The notes under the pieces were generated by a model, which made no database searches, was not told the origin of the DNA, and saw only the letters and a program-made list of their open reading frames with translations. DNA of 64,000 nucleotides from Acidobacteriota bacterium (GTDB lineage: Bacteria; Acidobacteriota; Blastocatellia; Pyrinomonadales; Pyrinomonadaceae): the NCBI GenBank assembly GCA_025463125.1, contig JAOAPX010000041.1:1-64000 (forward strand), written 5' to 3'. The position numbers and the translations under genes were made by a program. Positions 1 through 7,142 of the stretch are shown here, in pieces (position 1 is the first letter of the stretch; the number at the start of each line of letters is the position of its first letter).

Positions 1-1
1 C

Positions 2-913
2 CGCGCCGATCTTTACGCGCTCGGAACGATCGCCTATTTAATGCTCGGCGGAAAAACGCCGTTTACGGGCGATTTAATGCAGCTTGTTATGCAGAAAATT
101 ATGCATACGCCCGCCCCGATCTCGACCGTCCGCTCCGATATTCCGCCCGGCGTGGAACGCGTGATAATGAACGCGCTCGAAATCGAGCCTGCTAAACGCC
201 CTTCAACCGTCGGAGAATGGATCGCAGAGCTCGAAAAAGCGTCGGAAGATATGGAAGAAAACGTCCATACAGGGAAATCGCGGCTCGTTGTGCTCGCGCC
301 GATCAATGCCGAGGTTTACGTTGACGACGAGCGAAAGGGAAGTGTCGGAAGCTCCGGACGCCTGATTTTATCGAATGTTCCGGTCGGGCGTCATATTTTA
401 AGAGTTTCCAAAACGGGCGAAAAAGACGATGAGCGCGTGATCGAAATTACGAACGAAGCCTCCGAGCAGGTTATACAGGCGCAGTTAAAGCCCGTTTTCG
501 GAACGGCAAGCCAGCCGTCGCCCTCGCGCGGAACGAGCCAGACGGGGAATTCGAGCTTAATGCCCGGGATCGTCGCCTGCGCCAATTGCAATTCGCGTTT
601 TGCCGAAGGCGTAAAGTTTTGCGGGCGCTGCGGAAATCGCTCGTTCACGCTCGTCAGCCACGGCGAATCAGCCGAAAATTCTTTTCAATGCCCGCGCTGC
701 CAGAACGAACTGCCGCAAAACTCTAAATTCTGCGGTCGCTGCGGTTTGAGTATAAACCGGACAGATAATTTTCGTCCCGCGCAATCTACTTCCGCCGGTG
801 CGAGTTTTCCACTGCAAAACCGGCAAACCGAAAAAAGTTGCCGTAAATGCGGCACCTCGTTTTCGTCGAATATAAAATTTTGCGGGCGCTGCGGAAGTAA
901 TCTCAGCCATTAG
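2..913 (+). CDS. Ser/Thr protein kinase, C-terminal part (5' end outside window), with PEGA and zinc ribbons
   Basis: The frame is open from the window edge, so the gene starts upstream and most of the catalytic domain is missing. The visible part opens with a kinase subdomain IX motif (DLYALGTIAYLMLGGKTPF) and the end of the kinase lobe (PAKRPSTVGEW). A PEGA-type beta domain follows around visible residues 98-165 (VYVDDERKGSVG...VPVGRHILRV). The tail carries three CxxC-x(9-11)-FCGRCG zinc ribbons. No membrane segment is visible in this portion. The partner genes downstream also carry zinc ribbons and a kinase, so the three may form one signalling group. The kinase assignment is firm from the subdomain IX motif; substrate and ligand are unknown. 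Confidence 0.88.
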   Translation, partial: RADLYALGTIAYLMLGGKTPFTGDLMQLVMQKIMHTPAPISTVRSDIPPGVERVIMNALEIEPAKRPSTVGEWIAELEKASEDMEENVHTGKSRLVVLAPINAEVYVDDERKGSVGSSGRLILSNVPVGRHILRVSKTGEKDDERVIEITNEASEQVIQAQLKPVFGTASQPSPSRGTSQTGNSSLMPGIVACANCNSRFAEGVKFCGRCGNRSFTLVSHGESAENSFQCPRCQNELPQNSKFCGRCGLSINRTDNFRPAQSTSAGASFPLQNRQTEKSCRKCGTSFSSNIKFCGRCGSNLSH

Positions 914-1003
914 CAAAAAAAAGAGTAAAAATATAAAAAAAGCGTATAAACCGCATTGATTACGGTTGTAACTCCAAAGATTTATTTTTTTACGGCAAAT
1001 CTG

Positions 1004-1043
1004 TATAATAGCGAGCACTATCCGTTGCCGGGGAAGCGCAACG
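1004..1043 (+). promoter_or_regulatory. candidate -10 box and leader hairpin upstream of the DUF4190 gene
   Basis: A perfect TATAAT lies at 1004-1009. The predicted transcript then has a small stem, cgttgc (1023-1028) with gcaacg (1038-1043), followed by four T's, before the ATG at 1060. No good -35 box is seen at 16-18 bp spacing. The hairpin matches no riboswitch I know. Confidence 0.35.
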
Positions 1044-1059
1044 TTTTAGGTAAAGCATA

Positions 1060-1557
1060 ATGAAAATTTGTCCAAAATGTAACACCCGATATTCAGATGA
1101 TAATTTGAATTTTTGTTTAAACGACGGCGAATATTTATCGACAATCGACGATTCACCGGCGACCGTCATAATGGACGCGCCGCGCGTTACCGATCAAACC
1201 AACTGGAACCGGTATGAAGCGCCTCAAACGGCTCCGCCGCCCGCGCCGTGGCAAAGTCCCGCCCATAATGTGCAAAATCAATCGTTCGGTGTTCCGCAGA
1301 TGAATCAATCGCTCGACCAGACTTTGCCGACCGTTTCGCTCGCGCTCGGAATTCTCGGTTTTTTGCTGGTTTGCTGCTACGGCGGCGTTCCGCTTGGAAT
1401 GGCTGCAATTATTACAGGGTTTTTAGGGATGAAAAACGCGGGGAACGAACCGCATAAATACGGCGGTCGCGGGCTGGCTATCGCCGGTTTAGTGCTCGGA
1501 GCAATCAGTCTTATAAGTTCCGCAATCTTTATACTGATTTCTATTGCAGCCGGATAA
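1060..1557 (+). CDS. zinc-ribbon, DUF4190-type membrane protein
   Basis: The N-terminus is a zinc ribbon (MKICPKCNTRYSDDNLNFC). A Pro/Gln-rich linker of about 65 residues follows. The C-terminal half has two hydrophobic segments (about residues 92-120 and 138-163) separated by GMKNAGNEPHKYGGRGLAIAG, the signature of the DUF4190 family. The protein should sit in the inner membrane with its ribbon in the cytoplasm. Its role is unknown. It lies between two kinase genes, and the kinase upstream carries the same kind of ribbon, so it could be a membrane partner of that signalling system (inference). The ATG at 1060 has no strong Shine-Dalgarno sequence. Confidence 0.8.
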   Translation: MKICPKCNTRYSDDNLNFCLNDGEYLSTIDDSPATVIMDAPRVTDQTNWNRYEAPQTAPPPAPWQSPAHNVQNQSFGVPQMNQSLDQTLPTVSLALGILGFLLVCCYGGVPLGMAAIITGFLGMKNAGNEPHKYGGRGLAIAGLVLGAISLISSAIFILISIAAG

Positions 1558-1583
1558 TTGAATAGTTTTTATAAATTTGCCAG

Positions 1584-2891
1584 ATGCGCGTAACTCTTCG
1601 CGTGGCGGCGGGTCCGCAGGTCGGACGCGTTTTCACGTTTGAACAGCACGAAACCTTTATGATCGGGCGCAGCGAAGATTCACATTTTTGCTTGCCTCAG
1701 GACAGGTATTTCTCGCGTCATCATTGTATTTTGGAGATCGCGCCGCCGCAGTGCTTTCTGCGCGATCTCGGTTCGACAAACGGAACATTCGTCAACGGCA
1801 TTCGGGTCGAAACCGCTCATTTGAAAAACGGAGATCGAATTCAGGGCGGCGAGACAGTGCTGGAAGTCGAGGTTTCTTCCGATTCTTATTACATTCCCGT
1901 ATCCTTTAAGCAAAGCATTCCGCCGACGGAACCTTCGATTATTACAATTCAATGTTTAAATTGCGGCGTCGCTTCGCGCGCGGAAGCCTCGCTTCCCGAT
2001 GCCAAATTATCCTACGTTTGCGATAACTGCCGCGAAATCTTAAAGAAAAATCCGCAGCCGATTCCGAATTACCAGATGATAAAAATTCTCGGTCAGGGCG
2101 GAATGGGCAGCGTTATGCTGGCGCGCTCTTTAAAAGACGGGCGTCCGGTTGCGATAAAAACGCTTTTGCCCGAAGTCGCCGTCAGCGAGCAGTCTCTGAA
2201 AAGATTTATCCGCGAGATTGAAGTAGCCGCGAATTTGCGGCATCCGAATATCGTCGGTTATATCGAACACGGCACGCATAACGGCATCGTTTACCTGATC
2301 TCGGAATTTGTTAACGGGATGGACGCTTCAAAGCTCGCGAAGTTTCGCGGCGGGCGGCTTCATTACAGGGAAGTCGTTAAGATTATCGAGCAGACTTTAT
2401 CCGGGCTTGAGTTTGCCCATAATCTCGGTTTTGTTCACCGCGATATTAAGGAACAGAATATTTTGATCGAGGGAGAATTTCCCGTTTATAAAGCGAAACT
2501 CACGGATTTCGGTCTGGCGAAAAGCTTTCGTCAAACGGGTATGAGCGGCGTAACGATGGTCGGAGACGTCGCCGGGACGATCGCTTATATGCCGCCCGAA
2601 CAGGTACGCGACTTTAAAGAAGTAAAGCCGCCTTCTGATATTTACGGCGTCGGGATGACGGCTTACAGTCTTTTGACCGGCGCTCACGCGCTGGATATAA
2701 GCGCGCGCGCGGGAATTTCCGAAACCGTCAAAGCCATTTTTGAAAAACCGACAATTCCTTTAACGCGCCATCTTCCGGGTATTCCGCCGCGTTTTGCCGC
2801 CGTGATCGAAAAAGCGCTCGAAAAAGATGTCGAAGCCCGCTGGCGTTCCGCTGCCGCAATGCGCGAAGCCCTTTTGCAATCGATCAAATAA
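1584..2891 (+). CDS. FHA domain-Ser/Thr protein kinase
   Basis: Residues 1-97 form an FHA phosphothreonine-binding domain (GRS at 28-30, SRHH at 44-47, GSTNGTFVNG at 63-72). Residues 124-149 form a CxxC...CxxC zinc ribbon. The kinase domain spans about 163-432, with the glycine loop GQGGMGSV, the ATP lysine in VAIK (192), catalytic HRDIKEQN (285-292) and DFG (308-310). No transmembrane segment is evident, so it is probably a soluble cytoplasmic kinase. The FHA domain could read its own or a partner's autophosphorylation. It starts 26 bp after the DUF4190 gene and is probably co-transcribed with it. Family assignment is firm; substrate unknown. Confidence 0.93.
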   Translation: MRVTLRVAAGPQVGRVFTFEQHETFMIGRSEDSHFCLPQDRYFSRHHCILEIAPPQCFLRDLGSTNGTFVNGIRVETAHLKNGDRIQGGETVLEVEVSSDSYYIPVSFKQSIPPTEPSIITIQCLNCGVASRAEASLPDAKLSYVCDNCREILKKNPQPIPNYQMIKILGQGGMGSVMLARSLKDGRPVAIKTLLPEVAVSEQSLKRFIREIEVAANLRHPNIVGYIEHGTHNGIVYLISEFVNGMDASKLAKFRGGRLHYREVVKIIEQTLSGLEFAHNLGFVHRDIKEQNILIEGEFPVYKAKLTDFGLAKSFRQTGMSGVTMVGDVAGTIAYMPPEQVRDFKEVKPPSDIYGVGMTAYSLLTGAHALDISARAGISETVKAIFEKPTIPLTRHLPGIPPRFAAVIEKALEKDVEARWRSAAAMREALLQSIK

Positions 2892-2892
2892 T

Positions 2893-3056
2893 TTTACTTC
2901 GCACAATCCGCAAAGACTTTAAAACAAATAAAACTCGAAGAGTATAAGCAATAATATAAATCGGCTGAGCCGAAACGCGGCGTCGATAAACCGGAAGATA
3001 TTATTGCTTATACTCTTATTTGCCTTTTTCGCCTTTTCGGGCGTGTGCGAAATAAT
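2893..3056. repeat. long imperfect palindrome between convergent genes (fold-back/MITE-like or bidirectional terminator)
   Basis: Perfect 20-bp inverted arms lie at 2938-2957 and 2998-3017 around a 40-bp centre that itself holds a small hairpin (tcggc/gccga). The symmetry continues outwards imperfectly to matching ends: ttacttcgcaca at 2893-2904 against ttatttcgcaca on the other strand at 3045-3056 (11 of 12 match). It lies in the gap between the convergent kinase and SIS-domain genes. It could simply terminate both transcripts, but it is much longer than a usual terminator and lacks a clean T-run. Confidence 0.6.
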
Positions 3057-3094
3057 CAAGGGCTTTTTGAAGCTGCAGCTTAATCTCTAAAAAA

Positions 3095-4123
3095 CTAGAT
3101 TGTTTTTGTAACTTTTGAAAGCGAACGCGGCGCGTCCGGATTTATGCCTTTTGCTTCGGATAAAAGCGCGGCGAAAAGCTGCGCCGGGATAATGTTCGGG
3201 ATCGGCGACAAAAACTCGTCGATTTCCGCGGGCATCATTAAAGAGCGCGAGCTGAGCGCCGCTATTTCCGGGTCGTTCGTGATCGAAAGGCTGTCCGCGT
3301 GCAAATCTTTAAGACGCGTGAGCAAATCGAGGTTGCTCTGCTTTGTAACGCCGGTCGGCGCAAATAAAATAACCGGGAAACGACGCTCGATGATTGCTAA
3401 AGGTCCGTGAAAAAAGTCGGCTGAAGAAAATCTTTCGGCGACGACGTAGCAGGTTTCCATCAGTTTCAGCGCGAGCTCGTACGAATTGCCGTAATTCATT
3501 CCGCGACCGACGACGACGCAGTTTTCCATAAAAACATAGCGTTCGACCAGTTCTTCGACCTTTGATTTGAGCTGCAAAACCTGTTCGGCGTATTGCGGGA
3601 TTTTTTCAAACTGAATCGCTTCGTCGGAAAGCTGCGCGGCAAGCATATAAAAATGAAGCATTTGCCCGGTATAGGTTTTTGTCGCGGCAACGGATTTTTC
3701 GCGCCCGGCGTGGATTAAAAGCGTTTCATCGGCGAGCTTTGCCATCGTCGATTCGCTTTCATTGGTGATTCCAAGCGTGTACGCGCCGGAATTTTTGGCG
3801 TTTTCGAGCACTTGATTAATATCGTCGCCTTCGCCCGATTGCGAAACGCCGATGACGAGCGCGCGCTTTAAATTCAGCTTTGATTTATAAAGCGTGAAAA
3901 TTGACGGAGCCGAAAGCGAAACGGGAATCCCGGTTGTCGCTTCAATCAGGTAACGACCTAATTGACAGGCGTTGTCGGAACTGCCGCGGGCGACGAGAAC
4001 GATCAGATCAATTTCTTTTTTTCGTAAAAATTCGCCGAGCTTGGCGACTTTCGATTGTTCAGCTTGGATGGTTCGCTCTAAAACTGCGGGCTGTTCCGCA
4101 ATTTCCTGTAGCATTAATGACAT
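3095..4123 (-). CDS. SIS-domain sugar-phosphate isomerase/deaminase (GlmS C-terminal-like, NagB-II type)
   Basis: The protein has two SIS domains and lacks the glutamine amidotransferase half of GlmS. Sugar-phosphate-binding motifs are visible: ARGSSD (45-50), SQSGEGDD (94-101) and EKSVAATKTY (142-151). At 342 residues it fits the stand-alone GlmS-isomerase-like family, whose characterised members deaminate glucosamine-6-phosphate or isomerise amino-sugar phosphates. The likely role is cytoplasmic amino-sugar metabolism (cell-wall recycling or sugar use). The neighbours do not narrow the substrate. It could also be an AgaS-type deaminase/isomerase; the sequence alone does not decide. Confidence 0.85.
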   Translation of the reverse strand: MSLMLQEIAEQPAVLERTIQAEQSKVAKLGEFLRKKEIDLIVLVARGSSDNACQLGRYLIEATTGIPVSLSAPSIFTLYKSKLNLKRALVIGVSQSGEGDDINQVLENAKNSGAYTLGITNESESTMAKLADETLLIHAGREKSVAATKTYTGQMLHFYMLAAQLSDEAIQFEKIPQYAEQVLQLKSKVEELVERYVFMENCVVVGRGMNYGNSYELALKLMETCYVVAERFSSADFFHGPLAIIERRFPVILFAPTGVTKQSNLDLLTRLKDLHADSLSITNDPEIAALSSRSLMMPAEIDEFLSPIPNIIPAQLFAALLSEAKGINPDAPRSLSKVTKTI

Positions 4124-4174
4124 AGGTTTTTGTATTTTTCAGATGTATATTGGCTAAGATAAAAAATAAAATTA

Positions 4175-4600
4175 TTACGGTAAAATCATTACCGCAGCTT
4201 CGCCCGTAACCACGGTTTCACCGTTTTGATTTGTGCAAATCGTTTCGAGCGTGATTATCTGTTTGTCTTCACGAATTTTCGATACCGTTGCCGTCGCCGT
4301 TACGTAATCGTCGATGAAAACCGGCGCGATAAATTTCAAAGTCTGGCTCAAATAAACGATTTTCCGCTCTTTGAATTCGTTTCCGAGAACGGCGGAGATC
4401 AAAGCTCCGCTGAGCATCCCATGGGCGATTCGTTTTCCGAAACGGGTTTGCGCGGCAAAATTTTCGTCCAGATGAATCGGGTTATAATCGCCCGACACTT
4501 CCGCAAATGCACGAATTACCGAATCCGTAATCTGTTTTGCGGTAGAAAAACTATCGCCGATTTGTAAATTTGTGTTCAATGCCGTTTTCGGGTGTTTCAA
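4175..4600 (-). CDS. MaoC-family (R)-specific enoyl-CoA hydratase
   Basis: At 141 residues it is a single hot-dog domain. The MaoC hydratase motif FAEVSGDYNPIHLDENFA contains the expected catalytic Asp (38) and His (43), and FGKRIAHGML follows. Characterised members hydrate trans-2-enoyl-CoA to (R)-3-hydroxyacyl-CoA, linking beta-oxidation or fatty-acid synthesis to other acyl pathways. No ATG is available at the N-terminus; the frame begins with TTG at 4598-4600, and a second TTG eight codons in is possible, so the start is uncertain. Confidence 0.87.
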   Translation of the reverse strand: MKHPKTALNTNLQIGDSFSTAKQITDSVIRAFAEVSGDYNPIHLDENFAAQTRFGKRIAHGMLSGALISAVLGNEFKERKIVYLSQTLKFIAPVFIDDYVTATATVSKIREDKQIITLETICTNQNGETVVTGEAAVMILP

Positions 4601-4659
4601 AGTATCAAAAGCAAATAATCTATTTATAATTATATATTGACCTTTGAATTTTGAATAAT

Positions 4660-5643
4660 CTATGCGCTCGGTTCATTATCCGATATTTCATTTTTAACTT
4701 CCAGTTGCCCGCTGCGGATATGCAAATCGGTTTGCGGGTACGGAATTTCGATATTATTTTCCCGGAACTTTTCCCAGATCGCAAAGTTTAAATCGCTGAT
4801 TAAAGCGGTTTTGCGATGAAGCTTTTCTTTACTCCAAATCCATAACTGCAAATCAATCGAGCTGTCACCGAATTTGATCAAGCGAACCGCCGGTTTCGGT
4901 TCGGGCAAAACGTCCGTGTTTTCGGCGGCGGCGTCGAGCAGCAACCTTTTTACGTGATTGATGTCGGAATCATAAGCGACGCCGATCGGAAGCCGGAAGC
5001 GAACGATTTTATTTTCGTAATTCCAATTATGAACGTTCTCGGAGATAAACTTGCTGTTTGGAACTATTATGGCAATATTGTCGTTCGAGCGGACGATCGT
5101 GCTGCGCGCTCCGATTGAAATAACTTTCCCGTCAACGCCGTCAACTTCGATACGGTCACCGATCTTTACGGGGCGCTCAAACAAAATGATTAAACCGCTG
5201 ATAAAATTACTGGCGACGTTTTGCAAACCGAAACCGATGCCGACTCCGACCGCGCCGGCTAAAACATTCAGCGTCGTCAGGTTTATCCCGACAGTCTGCA
5301 AAATAACCAGAAATCCTACCAGCAAAAGAAAATAGCGAATAACGGTGCCGATCGCCAGCCGCGCTCCCAAATCAAGATGCGTTCTTCCGAGAATGCGCTC
5401 GACCAGTATGTTTTTTATTTTATTGGAAACGAAAAAAAGCAGGATCGTCAATAAAATCAAGTAGATTATATTGAGCGGCGTGATGCGCGCCTCGCCGAGC
5501 GTGAAGATGTTGTAATTTAAGATGTGAAAAAACGGGTCTAAATAATCGCGTAAAATTTCTCTCAAAACCGGTTGTTCTCCAAAAATTTTTAGTGTTTTTA
5601 AAAAAACGTTCTTTTCAAAACTGATTCCGAATATAAATAGCAC
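4660..5643 (-). CDS. MscS-type small mechanosensitive ion channel
   Basis: Hydrophobic helices lie near residues 54-75, 97-120 and 124-150. The last is the glycine/alanine-rich pore helix (VLAGAVGVGIGFGLQNVASN), then FISGLIILFERPVKIGDRIEV, the best-conserved MscS stretch, and a soluble beta domain. This family opens under membrane tension to release solutes in osmotic downshock. The start is GTG; no in-frame ATG exists before the first helix. The YihY gene ends 18 bp upstream, so the two are probably one transcript. Length (327) is normal for a basic MscS plus a short N-terminal extension. Confidence 0.92.
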   Translation of the reverse strand: MLFIFGISFEKNVFLKTLKIFGEQPVLREILRDYLDPFFHILNYNIFTLGEARITPLNIIYLILLTILLFFVSNKIKNILVERILGRTHLDLGARLAIGTVIRYFLLLVGFLVILQTVGINLTTLNVLAGAVGVGIGFGLQNVASNFISGLIILFERPVKIGDRIEVDGVDGKVISIGARSTIVRSNDNIAIIVPNSKFISENVHNWNYENKIVRFRLPIGVAYDSDINHVKRLLLDAAAENTDVLPEPKPAVRLIKFGDSSIDLQLWIWSKEKLHRKTALISDLNFAIWEKFRENNIEIPYPQTDLHIRSGQLEVKNEISDNEPSA

Positions 5644-5661
5644 AACCTGACCGCAAACAAA

Positions 5662-6798
5662 TCAGCGTTTTTTAAGGTTTTCAATGAAACCGATAAGCAA
5701 TCCGGCGAAGAGCTTCAGCTTCGATCGTTTTAATTCGGGTCCGCTTCGTTCCGCCTTGTCTGCGTCGGCTAACTCGGTCTTGACGGCGTCTTTCCGATTG
5801 TCAACGCTTTCTGAATCTTGTTTGAGCGTGGCGAGCGTTTCAGTCTTTTTGCCGGGAGCGGCGGACTTGTCCGGGTTTTCGACGATTTCTTTTGCAGCCG
5901 CTTTATTTGCGCCCGCTTCGGCGGTTTCAGGATCGGAAAATTCCTGTAATACGGCGTTTATCGTCCCGCCGGTCAGAATTACCAAAGCCGTCAGGTAAAG
6001 CCACAACATCAGGATGATTACTGCTCCGAGCGATCCGTAGGTTTTATCATAAGTGTTGAAATATCCCAGATAAAGCTTAAATGCATAAGAAAGCACCACC
6101 CACAAAGCAATTCCGATGATTGCTCCCGGAGTAACCCACGTCCATTTATGGTCTTCGTGATTGGGAAGAAAGTTGTAAATCAGCGCGAACACCGTTACTA
6201 AAACCGTTAAGATTACAACAACCTGCAAAACGCCTAAAAAAAACGGGGACGAAATGGGAATATTTATATAACTTAAAATCAGCGATAAAAGCTTTCCGCC
6301 GTAAAATATTACGCCGAGCGCGATTGTTACCAAAATACCTAAACCGAGAGTTAAAGATACGGACGTCAGTTTTGTTTTCCACCACGGACGATCCTCCGTC
6401 AGGTTATAAACTCCGTTAAGTGCGATCCTGATACTGTCAACTCCGGCAGAAGCCGACCAGATAGCCACCAGGAATCCGAAAGTCAATTTTCCGCCGGAAC
6501 TGTTTTCGGTAACTTCTTCAACCGTCTTTTGCACTAAATCATAAGCGGAACCGGGCATCACCTGCCGCAGGTAAAAAAACATCTCGGTTCGCAAATCATC
6601 AGCCGTTTCCAGAACCATCCCGAATAAACTGATTATGAAAAGCAGCAGCGGAAACAGCGCGAAGGCAAAGTAAAACGCTACCTGCGCGGCGGCGCTCATC
6701 AAATCTTCTTCCTGAAACGCCTTTGTATAAAACCTCGTAATGAAATTTTTGAGATTTAGATCTCTCAGTTCCCGGATCGTAAAACTCAGAATAGACAT
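5662..6798 (-). CDS. YihY/virulence factor BrkB-family membrane protein
   Basis: About six transmembrane helices lie within residues 35-285, with the family landmarks AAAQVAFYFAFALFPLLLFI near the start and GAVIILMLWLYLTALVILTGG at the end. The last ~95 residues are a charged, Lys/Asp/Glu-rich cytoplasmic tail. The molecular function of the family is unsettled; older names (ribonuclease BN, BrkB) are not reliable. It is paired with an MscS channel, so an envelope role is a reasonable inference. The ATG follows a G-rich stretch that may serve as ribosome binding site. Confidence 0.88.
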   Translation of the reverse strand: MSILSFTIRELRDLNLKNFITRFYTKAFQEEDLMSAAAQVAFYFAFALFPLLLFIISLFGMVLETADDLRTEMFFYLRQVMPGSAYDLVQKTVEEVTENSSGGKLTFGFLVAIWSASAGVDSIRIALNGVYNLTEDRPWWKTKLTSVSLTLGLGILVTIALGVIFYGGKLLSLILSYINIPISSPFFLGVLQVVVILTVLVTVFALIYNFLPNHEDHKWTWVTPGAIIGIALWVVLSYAFKLYLGYFNTYDKTYGSLGAVIILMLWLYLTALVILTGGTINAVLQEFSDPETAEAGANKAAAKEIVENPDKSAAPGKKTETLATLKQDSESVDNRKDAVKTELADADKAERSGPELKRSKLKLFAGLLIGFIENLKKR

Positions 6799-7142
6799 AA
6801 CCCCTTTTTAACCCCCTGATTCGAAAAAAAACTTTTATCGTGAACTTAGATACTTATTTCAACTTAAATCAGCTTTAGAACCGCAAAGCGTAAATAAAAT
6901 TTGCCGAAACGATTTTCTTTACGCGTTTTAAAAATCTCGCGCTACTTTTTATTAAACCGGAATACCTTCTAATAATAGGTTTAACATACGTAATATCACA
7001 ATTAAAAGCAAAAAAACTTGGAGTTTTAAGACTTCTGTTTGCCGGCATTGAATAATTTACAAGCGAAGAAGCGGAAACAAAAATTTTATAGAAAATAAAA
7101 AGCGGATCGCAGCGGAAACAAAAGCAGATAATTAATTGATAA
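6799..7142. other. 344-bp AT-rich intergenic region between yihY and mutS
   Basis: This region is the 5' flank of the yihY gene and the 3' flank of mutS, both on minus. A direct repeat gcggaaacaaaa occurs twice, near 7070 and 7112. I find no credible ORF, RNA gene, consensus promoter or strong terminator. Confidence 0.5.
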
